DNA of 49,542 nt from Weeksellaceae bacterium (GTDB lineage: Bacteria; Bacteroidota; Bacteroidia; Flavobacteriales; Weeksellaceae), in the NCBI GenBank assembly GCA_022013695.1, contig JAKLPS010000022.1, positions 67,809 to 117,350 on the forward strand, given 5' to 3'. The notes below the pieces were generated by a model, which was not told the DNA's origin, did no database searches, and saw nothing but the letters and a program-made list of their open reading frames with translations. Made by a program: the position numbers and the translations under genes. Of the stretch, positions 35,399 through 44,832 are shown one piece after another; position 1 is the stretch's first letter, and each line of letters starts with the position of its first letter.

Positions 35399-36541
35399 AT
35401 GGAAAGAGCAATTGCGCATATGGATATGGACACGTTCTTTGTCTCCTGTGAACGGCTAAAAAACTCAATATTAGAGAAACTGCCGGTCATCATTGGAGGT
35501 GGGGATCGTGGTGTGGTGGCATCATGCTCTTATGAGGCGAGATATTTTGGCGTTAGAAGTGCAATGCCGATAAAAATGGCAATGAGATTATGTCCTGAAG
35601 TTAAAGTGATCAAAGGTGATATGGAATACTATTCCAATATGTCTCATCTGGTGACAGAGGTCATTCAGGAAAGAGTACCTGTGTTGGAAAAAGCCAGTAT
35701 TGACGAATTTTATCTGGATCTCTCCGGAATGGATAAATTCTTCGGGTGCTACCAATGGACAAACGAAATTGCGAATGCGGTTACAAAGAATACAGGTCTA
35801 CCAATAAGTTGTGCATTATCTACAAACAAAACGGTTTCCAAAATTGGTACTGGAGAATCCAAACCTACTGGCAGGTTTGAGGTAAAGGAGGACAATATTC
35901 AAAACTTTCTGAATCCTCTATCGATTAAAAAAATTCCGATGATCGGACCTGAGACCTTTCAGCTCTTTTCGAGATTAGGTGTTAAGACCATAAAAACACT
36001 TTCTGAAATGCCTGTTGATGTACTGCAAGAGTTGGTCGGAAAGAATGGAACTGTACTTTGGAAAAAAGCCCATGGGATTGACGAAACACCCGTTGTCCCA
36101 TATTCCGAAAGGAAATCAATTTCCACAGAGGATACGTTTTCTCAGGATACTATCGATATCCTAAAGATCAGAAGCATATTATCCGGGATGGTTGAAAAGC
36201 TTGCTTTCCAGCTGAGACAAGAAAAGTGGCTGACCTCAACAGTTTCGGTCAAGATCCGATATTCCAATTTCGACACCGAGATCAAGCAATGCAAGATTCC
36301 ATACACCTCAGCTGACCATACGCTGCTCAGATATGTATTGGAACTATTTAAGAAGCTATACACCAGAAGGATGAGAATAAGGCTGATCGGCGTTAAGTTC
36401 ACAGGACTGGTTCACGGCTGTCATCAGATGGATCTTTTCGAAGATACGGAAGAGCTCATTTCACTGTATGAAACGATGGATAAGATCAAGAACCGATTTG
36501 GGGTTTCCAGTGTCGGCCGAGCGTCAGGATTTTTAAAATAA
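35399..36541 (+). CDS. dinB: Y-family translesion DNA polymerase (Pol IV type)
   Basis: 380 aa. The catalytic acids are intact: HMDMDTFF (Asp9, Asp11) and SIDEFYLD (Asp102, Glu103). The steric-gate/finger pattern CSYEARYFGVRSAMP is present, as is a helix-hairpin-helix region (IPMIGPETFQLFSRLGV), and a beta-clamp motif QMDLF near the C-terminus. It is an active-site-complete polymerase, unlike ImuB. Eleven bases separate it from the DnaE gene, so the two form one damage-inducible unit. Confidence 0.95.
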   Translation: MERAIAHMDMDTFFVSCERLKNSILEKLPVIIGGGDRGVVASCSYEARYFGVRSAMPIKMAMRLCPEVKVIKGDMEYYSNMSHLVTEVIQERVPVLEKASIDEFYLDLSGMDKFFGCYQWTNEIANAVTKNTGLPISCALSTNKTVSKIGTGESKPTGRFEVKEDNIQNFLNPLSIKKIPMIGPETFQLFSRLGVKTIKTLSEMPVDVLQELVGKNGTVLWKKAHGIDETPVVPYSERKSISTEDTFSQDTIDILKIRSILSGMVEKLAFQLRQEKWLTSTVSVKIRYSNFDTEIKQCKIPYTSADHTLLRYVLELFKKLYTRRMRIRLIGVKFTGLVHGCHQMDLFEDTEELISLYETMDKIKNRFGVSSVGRASGFLK

Positions 36542-36551
36542 AGCATTACTC

Positions 36552-39500
36552 ATGTTTCTCAATTGCCATACTTATCACAGCCTGCGTTACGGGACCATCT
36601 CTGTTGAAGATCTGGTTCAGCTGGCTGTTGACCATCGATTAAAGGTTTTGGCTCTGACTGACATCAATACGGTTACCGGTATCTATCAGTTTTACAAACT
36701 CTGTCAGGAAAGAGGCATCAAACCGATTGTTGGGGTCGATGTGCGGGTTAAAAATGAGCAGTACTTCGTGTGTATTGCCAAAAATCCAAAAGGCATTGCG
36801 GAGGTCAACAGGCTTTTGACGGCATACAATTGTGATGGCATTGAAATTTCTAGAGCTAATCCCGATCTTGAAAATACATTTGTTATCTATCCTTTACAAA
36901 ATATGCCCGAAAAACTGTTGGAACATGAATTTATAGGAATAAGACAGGATGAATTAAACCTATTGTTCAATCCTGAATTTAAGACTCTGATTCATAAAAT
37001 GGTCATATTGCATCCGGTGACCTTTAAGACGGAGGAAGAATATGAACTGCATAAGGTTTTGAGGGCAATAGCAGGAAACACCCTGTTCACCAAATTGACA
37101 GAAGATGATCATTGTAAAAACAATGAGACCTTTATCGGTAAAAGACAACTGTTGGAGAAGTATTGTCAGTATCCTGAGATCATTGAAAATACCAAATATA
37201 TTGTCAATGCTTGCAGCTTCGATTTTGACTTTAAAACACCAAAAAATAAAAAATATTATACCGATAGCAAAGAGAATGATTTTAAATTGCTGACACAATT
37301 AGCCTATGAAGGATTGGGAATGCGATATTCTGTTGACAATATACAAGCAAAGGCAAGAGTTGAGAAAGAGCTTGGCGTCATTGATCAATTAAATTTTTGT
37401 GGTTACTTTTTAATTACTTGGGATATTATCCAATACAGCAAACGAACAGGATTTATGCATGTGGGACGAGGAAGCGGTGCCAACTCCATTGTCAGCTATT
37501 GCATTGGAATTACTGACATTTGTCCTTTGGAACTTGATTTATATTTTGAAAGATTTTTGAATCTTAACCGGAAGACACCTCCTGATTTTGATATCGACTG
37601 GAGCTGGAAGAATCGGGATACCATACTAGAATATATTTTTAACAAATATGGAAAAGACCACGTCGCTTTTTGTGGAACTAATGTGGAGTTCAAGAGCAGA
37701 TCAAGATTTAGGGAGCTTGGAAAAGTGTTTGGGCTTCCTAAAGATGAATTGGATCAACTCTCTAAAAAACCGAAAGATCAGCATGATCAGAATTCTATTG
37801 TCCATGAGGTATATAAATATGAAAGATTGCTTATAGGTTTTCCTAATCAAAGAAGCATGCATTCCTGTGGTATCCTTATTTCTGAGGAACCGATCACCAA
37901 TTATTCTGCTTTGGAGTTTCCACCAAAGGAATTCCCAATCGTACAGTTCGATATGCATACGGCTGAAGAGATAGGCCTTGAAAAATTTGATATCCTCTCA
38001 CAAAGAGGATTAGGAACAATTAAAGATACAGTCAAGTTGATTGAGGAAAAAAAAGGGATTATTGTCGACATTGAAGATACAAGGATTTCAAAGAATGAGA
38101 CCAAGTGCAATGAATATCTAAGTATTGGCAAGACCATAGGCTGTTTTTACATAGAATCCCCCGCAATGCGTGGATTATTAAGGAGATTGAAATGTGAAAA
38201 TTATAAGGTTCTGGTGGCTGCCTCATCTATCATTCGTCCAGGAGTGGCACAGAGCGGAATGATGCGCGAATATATCTTCCGACATAACCATCCGGATCAA
38301 TTTGAATATTTCCATGAGGTCTTTGAAAAAGAATTGGGAGAAACCTACGGCATCATGGTTTATCAGGAAGATGTCATTAAAATAGCTTTGCACTTTGGCG
38401 GTGTTTCTGCAGAAAATGGTGATGTTTTAAGAAGGGCAATGAGCGGTAAAGGTCGCTCCTTATCTGCCTTACAGAAATTAAAAGATGACTTTTTTGAATC
38501 CTGTAAGAAAAAAGGACATCCTGAACAACTCTCGCAGGAAGTGTACAGGCAGATCGAATCCTTTGCCGGGTACTCATTTTGCAAAGCCCATTCCGCTTCC
38601 TATGCTGTGGAAAGTTATCAGAGTCTTTATCTAAAAGCCTACTACCCCATTGAATTTATGGTATCAGCAATCAATAATGGCGGTGGGTTTTATAGAACGG
38701 AAGTTTACGTGCACGAAGCTAAAATGGCAGGAGCGATCATTCATAATCCTTGTGTGAACCTAAGTGAATTTCAGACGACTGTTTATGATACTGATGTGTA
38801 CTTGGGGTTTTTGCACATTGAAAAGCTTGAAGCTGCGGTCAAGCAATTTATTGCTGAAGAACGAAAAAACAATGGAGAGTACAAGTCGCTTGAGGATTTT
38901 GTTAAACGCATATTCATTGGTATTGAATCATTACAGACACTCATTTTTATTGGAGCCTTCAGGTTTACAGGAAAACAAAAACACGAATTGCTGATCGAAG
39001 CAAGATTCTTATTATCAAAAGGGCAGTATAAAACTAAGATCATTTCTTTATTTGATGAACCTCAAAAAGATTATAAATTACCAATTATTGAAAAGAATAA
39101 ATTTGAAGACGCTTTTGATGAAATTGAAATCTTAGGCTTTTCTGTTTCCTTCTCTATATTTGATCTGCTTAAAACAAAATACAGAGGTCACGTTCTGGTA
39201 AAGGATCTTCTTAAATATCATAAGAAGCAGGTCAAGATGCTAGCCTACCTAATTTCAAGAAAACACGTTCCAATCAAAAAGAAAAATCATCCCGGAAAGA
39301 AAGATGATATGTATTTCGGGACTTGGATCGATGCCGAAGGACAGTATTTTGACACAGCCCATTTCCCTGATAGTCTCAGAAAGTTTCCATTTAAGGAAGG
39401 CGGTATCTACCTATTATTGGGAACTGTTGAGGTAGATTACCACTTTCCGACCCTTACCATCACAAAAATGGCAAAAATGCCACTGATTGCAGATCCCCGA

Positions 39501-39635
39501 TATTCGATGGATAAGGAAAAATCACTGGAAATAGAAAGGAGTCTTCGGGAAGATGTGAGTGTTACTTTTAGAGAACCTTATCCACAGGAACACGAAATTG
39601 AATTGCCTCGTAAGAAAATGGGATATTATTTTTAA
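36552..39635 (+). CDS. dnaE2: DNA polymerase III alpha subunit, error-prone DnaE2-like
   Basis: 1027 aa, shorter than replicative DnaE (about 1160). A PHP domain begins at the N-terminus (FLNCHTYHSLRYG, with a Cys before the first His). The polymerase core carries PPDFDIDW (catalytic aspartates) and FDILSQRGLG (third aspartate). The C-terminal OB-fold (HKKQVKMLAYLISRK...TLTITKMAKM) closes it. Close spacing to a Y-family polymerase points to the damage-inducible DnaE2 group used in mutagenic bypass with ImuA/ImuB in other bacteria; imuA is absent here. Confidence 0.92.
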   Translation: MFLNCHTYHSLRYGTISVEDLVQLAVDHRLKVLALTDINTVTGIYQFYKLCQERGIKPIVGVDVRVKNEQYFVCIAKNPKGIAEVNRLLTAYNCDGIEISRANPDLENTFVIYPLQNMPEKLLEHEFIGIRQDELNLLFNPEFKTLIHKMVILHPVTFKTEEEYELHKVLRAIAGNTLFTKLTEDDHCKNNETFIGKRQLLEKYCQYPEIIENTKYIVNACSFDFDFKTPKNKKYYTDSKENDFKLLTQLAYEGLGMRYSVDNIQAKARVEKELGVIDQLNFCGYFLITWDIIQYSKRTGFMHVGRGSGANSIVSYCIGITDICPLELDLYFERFLNLNRKTPPDFDIDWSWKNRDTILEYIFNKYGKDHVAFCGTNVEFKSRSRFRELGKVFGLPKDELDQLSKKPKDQHDQNSIVHEVYKYERLLIGFPNQRSMHSCGILISEEPITNYSALEFPPKEFPIVQFDMHTAEEIGLEKFDILSQRGLGTIKDTVKLIEEKKGIIVDIEDTRISKNETKCNEYLSIGKTIGCFYIESPAMRGLLRRLKCENYKVLVAASSIIRPGVAQSGMMREYIFRHNHPDQFEYFHEVFEKELGETYGIMVYQEDVIKIALHFGGVSAENGDVLRRAMSGKGRSLSALQKLKDDFFESCKKKGHPEQLSQEVYRQIESFAGYSFCKAHSASYAVESYQSLYLKAYYPIEFMVSAINNGGGFYRTEVYVHEAKMAGAIIHNPCVNLSEFQTTVYDTDVYLGFLHIEKLEAAVKQFIAEERKNNGEYKSLEDFVKRIFIGIESLQTLIFIGAFRFTGKQKHELLIEARFLLSKGQYKTKIISLFDEPQKDYKLPIIEKNKFEDAFDEIEILGFSVSFSIFDLLKTKYRGHVLVKDLLKYHKKQVKMLAYLISRKHVPIKKKNHPGKKDDMYFGTWIDAEGQYFDTAHFPDSLRKFPFKEGGIYLLLGTVEVDYHFPTLTITKMAKMPLIADPRYSMDKEKSLEIERSLREDVSVTFREPYPQEHEIELPRKKMGYYF

Positions 39636-40205
39636 AACAAAAATTATTATTGGAATTTGATATTCAAATAAATGAATTATAAACTCATTTTAATTTGTAT
39701 TATCTAAAGAAGAAATTTCTCGATATCTTCCAGAACTTTCACCTGAAAACTTATGTCTTAACAGATCATATATCTTTTCACAATCAGGACAAGCGTATCG
39801 AGGTCTACAAAGTACTTTGTGAAAAGTTAGATGATGCAAATTTTTTAGATTATGTAATGGTTGATCTGAATGCGCCTAATAAATATGGATTCTATCCTTA
39901 TGCATCAAGCGTTGCTTTCAAAGATTTTCTAAAAATGAAATGATGAATTTTATATCTCTTTTAAAAGGTGAAAACCATTTAGATATGACTTTAGATTAAT
40001 TATGGCTATAATTAAACCAGTATCAAAAGCTAAAAGAAAAAATTATATGAATGCTGAAAAAATATTCTGACATGGATCTCTATTGTCAGGAATTTTGATC
40101 TATTGCGGGTAAGAACTATTCCGTCGTGTTTGTAAAACCAAGATACTGAAATTTACTCCCTCTTGAAATATTTTAATAAAAGTTAGGCTTGCAAAAACTA
40201 AAAAG
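39636..40205. other. Mostly noncoding region after the DNA-damage cassette
   Basis: 570 bp with one doubtful short gene (39695-39943) and otherwise no feature. No terminator is visible after the polymerase gene. Confidence 0.4.
39695..39943 (+). CDS. Hypothetical protein, possibly a gene remnant
   Basis: 82 aa from a TTG start; no ATG lies in a suitable place. The composition is protein-like (YVMVDLNAPNKYGFYPYASSVAFKDFL), with no recognised family. A small gene or the 3' remnant of a larger one are both possible. Confidence 0.3.
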   Translation: MYYLKKKFLDIFQNFHLKTYVLTDHISFHNQDKRIEVYKVLCEKLDDANFLDYVMVDLNAPNKYGFYPYASSVAFKDFLKMK

Positions 40206-40234
40206 TTAGACTAGTCTAATATTTGTTATATTTG
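40206..40234 (+). promoter_or_regulatory. Promoter and overlapping palindromic operator of the di-heme/Rieske/porin operon
   Basis: The palindrome TTAGACTAGTCTAA (40206-40219) covers the expected -33 zone. The -7 element TATATTTG (40227-40234) lies 10 bp before the ATG at 40245. The palindrome resembles DtxR-family operators in outline. Repressor blocking of the polymerase is the simplest reading. Confidence 0.6.
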
Positions 40235-40244
40235 TAAAAAAAAT

Positions 40245-41447
40245 ATGAGTAAGAGATATATAACTATTATTATAATTTTCTATCTTCTTTTTCTGATTGT
40301 ACAAGCCTGTGATAAACTTCAGCCTGCAGCGATAGATGAGAGTGAATTACTGGATGGTTCCATTGAGGGATTATCTTATGCTGAAAACCAACAATTTTTG
40401 AGAGGTGATATCGCCTTTAACGATGAAATTTTCACAGTGGGGAAAGGTCTTGGTCCTACCTTCGTGGCAACAAGTTGTGGAAGCTGTCATGCTGGTGATG
40501 GAAAGGGAACTCCCTTTACTACGCTTACACGTTTTGGACAGATTGACGAAACAGGAAATTTATTTTTGCATTTAGGTGGTCCTCAATTGCAAAATAGGGC
40601 GATACCGGGTCATACTCCGGAAGCAATTCCTCCCGGCGCAACATTTTCAAAATTTACACCGCCTGCCAATACAGGATTAGGTTTTATTGAATTAGTTTCT
40701 GATATGGATATTTTGGCAATGGCTGACCCTTTTGACACTAATAATGATGGCATCTCAGGAGTCCCCAATTATATTCAGCTTCCGGCATATCAAGCTCCAT
40801 TCTCCTTTGCTGTACCAAAAGGAGGGAAGTATATAGGAAGATTTGGTAAAAAGGCATCCACATACAGTTTACTACAACAAACCGTTAATGCTTACAATCA
40901 AGACATGGGCATTACTTCAACTTTTAATCCACAAGATGTTTATTCGGGAATGAATAGTGATCCCGAAGTTTCTGATAAGACCATTGCCGATGTTGTATTT
41001 TACCTTCGTACATTGAAAACACCTATTCAACGAGATGCACAAAACATTACTATTAAACAAGGAAAGACTATATTCTCTCTGATAAGTTGTAATAAATGTC
41101 ATGTCCCGGAACTGAAAACCTCATCCTCTTCAATTTCACCATTATCCAATAAAAAGTTTTATCCATACACAGACTTATTACTTCATGATATGGGTGCTTC
41201 TTTGGATGATAGCTATACAGAAGGCACGGCAAAAACTTATGAATGGCGTACCCCTGCATTGTGGGGGCTGGGTTTATCCCCAAAATCACAAGGTGGCCAA
41301 TACTTCTTAATGCATGATGGAAGGGCAAAAAGTATAGAAGAAGCAATACAGCTGCACGGAGGTGAGGCTTCAACCAGCAGAACCAAATACACTCAATTGC
41401 CAGCTCAGGAAAAAGAAGTTGTTATTAAATTTTTAAAATCTCTATAA
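40245..41447 (+). CDS. Di-heme oxidoreductase-like lipoprotein (DHOR family)
   Basis: 400 aa. A signal peptide with lipobox FLIVQAC (Cys22) makes it a lipoprotein. Two c-type heme motifs are present: CGSCH (78-82) and CNKCH (282-286). Between and after them are the family blocks GGPQLQNRAIPGH, SGVPNYI, TPALWGLG and HDGRAKSIEEAIQLHGGEA. DHOR proteins are related to the MauG/cytochrome c peroxidase group and act in the periplasm; the substrate is unknown. Three bases separate it from the Rieske gene. Confidence 0.9.
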   Translation: MSKRYITIIIIFYLLFLIVQACDKLQPAAIDESELLDGSIEGLSYAENQQFLRGDIAFNDEIFTVGKGLGPTFVATSCGSCHAGDGKGTPFTTLTRFGQIDETGNLFLHLGGPQLQNRAIPGHTPEAIPPGATFSKFTPPANTGLGFIELVSDMDILAMADPFDTNNDGISGVPNYIQLPAYQAPFSFAVPKGGKYIGRFGKKASTYSLLQQTVNAYNQDMGITSTFNPQDVYSGMNSDPEVSDKTIADVVFYLRTLKTPIQRDAQNITIKQGKTIFSLISCNKCHVPELKTSSSSISPLSNKKFYPYTDLLLHDMGASLDDSYTEGTAKTYEWRTPALWGLGLSPKSQGGQYFLMHDGRAKSIEEAIQLHGGEASTSRTKYTQLPAQEKEVVIKFLKSL

Positions 41448-41449
41448 TT

Positions 41450-41896
41450 ATGGACAGACTTGAATTTCTCAAAAAATGCAGTTTGGTCTGTTTAGGCTTT
41501 ACTGTTATTCCTCCCATTCTTTCAGGGTGTATAAGCAATAAAATGATTACAGGAACGATTAAAGACGATTATATCATATTGCCTATGAAGGATTTTACGG
41601 ATAGAAAATATCCTGACAAAAAATTATCTTATGTAATCATTCAAAATGAAGCTCTCAAATATCCGATTTGCGTATTTCGTTTTTCGGAAACTGAGTATGA
41701 AGCATTATGGATGCAATGTACTCATCAGGGTACCCAGTTACAAGTATTTGGAGATAAACTACAGTGTTCTGCACATGGTAGTGAATTTTCCAACAAAGGT
41801 TTAGTACAAAACGGTCCTGCTGATCAGACCTTAAGAAAATTTCCTGTATACATAAAATCGGATTTTTTGAAAATTTCTTTAAAAAAACCAGTATGA
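41450..41896 (+). CDS. Rieske [2Fe-2S] lipoprotein
   Basis: 148 aa. A signal with lipobox ILSGC (Cys27) predicts membrane anchoring. The cluster ligands are in C-x-H (Cys90, His92: CTHQGT) and C-x2-H (Cys106, His109: CSAHGS) motifs. It would pass electrons to or from the di-heme protein. It overlaps the porin gene by 4 bp. Confidence 0.92.
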   Translation: MDRLEFLKKCSLVCLGFTVIPPILSGCISNKMITGTIKDDYIILPMKDFTDRKYPDKKLSYVIIQNEALKYPICVFRFSETEYEALWMQCTHQGTQLQVFGDKLQCSAHGSEFSNKGLVQNGPADQTLRKFPVYIKSDFLKISLKKPV

Positions 41897-43113
41897 AAAA
41901 AATTATCTACCTTATTATAATTTTAATTTTTCAAAAAGCCACAGCACAGATAGATCCTGAATTATTAAAAAGAACACCTGTAGACAGTACTCGCTCTTTG
42001 AACATGGATGCAGTATATAAGCGTCCCTTCTTAGGATTAGGGAAAGTACCTGTTTCTATTGGTGGCTATGCGGAAGCCAATTGGCAGCATATCAGCACTA
42101 ATGGTATATCTGATGGACATCAATTTCAGTTACGTAGGATGACACTTTTCGTATCTTCTACAATTTCCTCAAAAATTAAATTTCTGAGTGAAATAGAATT
42201 AGAAGAAGGAGGTAAAGAGATTAATATTGAATTTGCCGCCATTGATGTAGAGTTTAATCCTTTGCTTAATTTGAGAGGAGGAATTATTATGAATCCAATT
42301 GGTGCTTTCAACCAAAATCATGACGGTCCGAAATGGGAGTTTACCGATCGCCCTATATCTGCTACAGCAATGTTGCCTGCCACATTCAGTAATGCTGGTT
42401 TCGGATTTTATGGAAAAATGTATAAAGCCGAGTGGATGTTCGGCTACGAAGTTTATCTCTCAGGAAATTTTGATAATTCAATTATTGACAATAATCAAAA
42501 CAAAACATACTTGCCTGCTGCCAAAGGTAATCCTGAACGTTTTGAAGAAATTAATAGCGGTATTCCTCTTTTAACAGCAAAAATTGCCACAAGACATGAA
42601 AAAGCAGGAGAACTTGGAGTCTCTTATATGGGAGGTGTTTATAATAAATTTCAGGATGATGGTCTTCAGGTTGACGATAAAAGAAGGGTTCGGGTATTTG
42701 CATTAGATTATAATAATACACTTCCAAATCTGGGAACTTTTATTACTGTAGAATGGGCTTGGGTAAAAGTAGATGTTCCGGAAACTTATACACAACAATA
42801 TGGAAATAGACAACATGGAGGATTTGTAGATATTGTCCAGCCAATAATTAAAAGAAAAATCTTGGGCTGGAAAGATGCGATTGTTAACCTTGCATGCCGT
42901 TTCGAATATGTAGATTGGAACGTAGGTCATTTCAAAGAAGACAACAGTAAAATTGGAGATGATTTATGGAGTATTATGCCTGCAATCAGTTTCAGACCCA
43001 ATGCACAAACTGTTTTTAGACTTAATTATAGGTTTCAGAAACAGAAAGACATTTTTGCGAACCCTGCGGCAAAGACTGTAGGCTTCAGCTTTGGTATTTC
43101 AACGTATTTCTAA
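41893..43113 (+). CDS. Porin (phosphate-selective OprO/OprP-like family)
   Basis: 406 aa. Signal peptide (MKKIIYLIIILIFQKATAQ) and 16-strand-type beta pattern throughout, ending in Phe (ISTYF) for outer membrane assembly. Blocks such as VSIGGYAEANWQ, QLRRMTLFVSSTISSKIKFLSEIELE and FRPNAQTVFRLNYRFQKQKD match the OprO/P-like porins of Bacteroidota. It is co-translated with the Rieske gene, so a substrate or product of the redox pair may pass through it. Nothing shows that phosphate is the substrate. Confidence 0.88.
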   Translation: MKKIIYLIIILIFQKATAQIDPELLKRTPVDSTRSLNMDAVYKRPFLGLGKVPVSIGGYAEANWQHISTNGISDGHQFQLRRMTLFVSSTISSKIKFLSEIELEEGGKEINIEFAAIDVEFNPLLNLRGGIIMNPIGAFNQNHDGPKWEFTDRPISATAMLPATFSNAGFGFYGKMYKAEWMFGYEVYLSGNFDNSIIDNNQNKTYLPAAKGNPERFEEINSGIPLLTAKIATRHEKAGELGVSYMGGVYNKFQDDGLQVDDKRRVRVFALDYNNTLPNLGTFITVEWAWVKVDVPETYTQQYGNRQHGGFVDIVQPIIKRKILGWKDAIVNLACRFEYVDWNVGHFKEDNSKIGDDLWSIMPAISFRPNAQTVFRLNYRFQKQKDIFANPAAKTVGFSFGISTYF

Positions 43114-43398
43114 TAATTTGCCACCGCAGATCTTAGGATTGAGCAAAAAGTCATTGTTGATTTAATACTCCGTTGATATTCTTTATGTTTTTGTTAAGGG
43201 ACAAAAAGCAAGAAAGACTGTTTCGTAGGATTACTGGAATTAGCGAATTCAATCTAGATTTTATAAACAACGACTTAATTAAATATTAATATTTTAAAAT
43301 GCTCAATTATGAAGAAAGATTAAAATACGGTACGTAATATTATTAAAAATATACTGAATTCCAGTATTGAAATTCAGTATTTATAAGAACTATGCTAT
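43114..43398. other. Region between convergent genes
   Basis: No gene was seen; it ends with the terminator listed at 43351-43385. Confidence 0.45.
43351..43385. terminator. Bidirectional terminator between porin and His-rich gene
   Basis: ATACTGAATT / AATTCAGTAT arms (43351-43380) with a 10-nt loop. TTTAT follows on the plus strand and ATTTTTAAT on the minus strand, 19 bp after the stop of the His-rich gene. Confidence 0.7.
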
Positions 43399-43593
43399 TT
43401 ACTTCTTATTCTCATCATGATGTTCTTTCTCATCGTGATGTTCTTTTTCTTGATGATGCTCAGCCTCATCGTGATGCTCCGGCTCATCTGCATGTTCAGG
43501 ACCCTCGTGATGTTCCTTGTGCGGATGATGTTCTTTGTGTTCGTGATGTTCCGAATGGTCGTGTGTCTCTTTTTTTTGATCTTCGTTGTTCAT
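43399..43593 (-). CDS. Histidine-rich small protein, putative metal-binding
   Basis: 64 aa with 19 His, mostly as HH pairs spaced by 2-6 acidic or Lys residues (EHHEHKEHHPHKEHHEG). It has no signal peptide or hydrophobic stretch, so it should be cytoplasmic. His-rich peptides of this kind chelate Zn, Ni, Cu or Co. It has its own terminator just downstream and lies in the same direction as the P-type ATPase unit, which supports a storage or buffering role. Repeat-rich composition makes gene calling uncertain. Confidence 0.65.
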   Translation of the reverse strand: MNNEDQKKETHDHSEHHEHKEHHPHKEHHEGPEHADEPEHHDEAEHHQEKEHHDEKEHHDENKK

Positions 43594-43843
43594 AACATTT
43601 TAATTTTGAAGGTGAATATTAATTTATATATGTTGTTATTTGTGAAAGGCAAATAAGATGCCAAAATAAAGCCGTAATCTACTGATTTCAAATACTTTCC
43701 ATTTTTTTAAACAATATTACTTGAAACATCTAAATAATATTAAATGTCCTTTAAAAACGTGATATGTTAAAACTTTACTCTAAAAAAATATTATTTTTAT
43801 CTGTCCTTAGTTGACTATTGATCGTTTTAAGAAGTAGATTGAT
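43594..43843. other. Intergenic region upstream of the His-rich gene
   Basis: AT-rich, no gene seen. It must carry the His-rich gene promoter. Confidence 0.4.
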
Positions 43844-44029
43844 TTAATTTTTACTTCGATGATATTTAAAATGATGGTCTTTGACAGGATGAAAATATTT
43901 CTTAAATCCATACGTTATAAGAGATAGTATCAGGATACTAAAAACTATCAAATAGAATATATCTTCTGACGCAAGCCGATGCTTTCCCCTCCTGATTATT
44001 CGTCTTCTAGATCGTCTTTTAAATCCCAT
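43844..44029 (-). CDS. Small single-span membrane protein
   Basis: 61 aa. A very basic N-terminus (RRSRRRIIRRGKHR), one hydrophobic helix (about 24-42, IFYLIVFSILILSLITYGF) and a His-rich tail (HPVKDHHFKYHRS). It follows the PAP2 gene after 11 bp and is likely co-transcribed. No known family. Confidence 0.55.
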   Translation of the reverse strand: MGFKRRSRRRIIRRGKHRLASEDIFYLIVFSILILSLITYGFKKYFHPVKDHHFKYHRSKN

Positions 44030-44040
44030 AATTTCTCATT

Positions 44041-44832
44041 TTAAAAAAAAAGCTGGTAATTCAAACCAAAACTTTTCTGCTGATAACTCTTCTGGAAATA
44101 AGGAGAAATCATAGATAATGTTTTTTCATTCTTACTTTTAAATAAAGTTTTGATCTTTGGATATAACCAATATGCTATCTCAGTAGAAAGAATTCCGATA
44201 CCAGCACCAGACAGGACATCTGTAACCCAATGCTTATTATTGATGATTCTGTAGACACTAGTAAAAATGGCAAACGGATATCCTGACAGACTGATCCAAT
44301 AATTGCTGTCCCTATATTCTCTGAACATAAACTGTGCAGTTGAAAATGCGATCGCTGCATGACCTGAGGGAAATGACATATAATTTGATTGATCAGGCCG
44401 CTCCCTGCCGATCAATGATTTTGAAGGAATAACTATTGCCAATAAGATAGCTTGTGATGTTGCTAAAATGATCGTTCGATCTTTTAAGTTATGTTTCCCT
44501 CGAACACCCACTATGTTTAAACCATAAACGAGCGCAGCTGGTACAAATAAGGTATAGTTGTCTAATTTTGAATTGTTTAATGTATGATCGTTTACTTCCC
44601 TTCTCACATCATAATCAAACTTTTTGATTGCAGGAATTGTAAAACCAATTGCGCCTGCCGATATCAAGCTAACCGGAACAATAAGTTTTTTATAATCCAA
44701 GGTATCATCTCTTATTATTAAAGAATCTTGTTGAGCAGTTTTTTGCAATGACAAACTATCCTGAGCATAAATACTTAGAGAGAATTTCAGTAAAAGGATT
44801 AGTATTGAGTTTTTTTTTACATAAGTCCACAT
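44041..44832 (-). CDS. PAP2-superfamily phosphatase, exported
   Basis: 263 aa. A signal-like N-terminus ends SIYAQ. The three acid-phosphatase motifs are in order: K-x6-RP (KSLIGRERP, Lys138-Pro146), PSGH (155-158) and R-x5-H-x3-D (Arg195, His201, Asp205: RIINNKHWVTD). Hydrophobic stretches agree with a membrane-linked lipid phosphatase acting on phosphatidic acid, undecaprenyl pyrophosphate or similar. It is downstream of the LTA-synthase/MgtC/ATPase run, in the same direction. Confidence 0.88.
   Translation of the reverse strand: MWTYVKKNSILILLLKFSLSIYAQDSLSLQKTAQQDSLIIRDDTLDYKKLIVPVSLISAGAIGFTIPAIKKFDYDVRREVNDHTLNNSKLDNYTLFVPAALVYGLNIVGVRGKHNLKDRTIILATSQAILLAIVIPSKSLIGRERPDQSNYMSFPSGHAAIAFSTAQFMFREYRDSNYWISLSGYPFAIFTSVYRIINNKHWVTDVLSGAGIGILSTEIAYWLYPKIKTLFKSKNEKTLSMISPYFQKSYQQKSFGLNYQLFF

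Noticed and set aside
43392-43656. Plus-strand frames opposite the His-rich gene
   Set aside because: They come from the same repeats and read as Met/Phe/Leu or Asp/Val runs; the minus-strand frame has a terminator and a sensible start.
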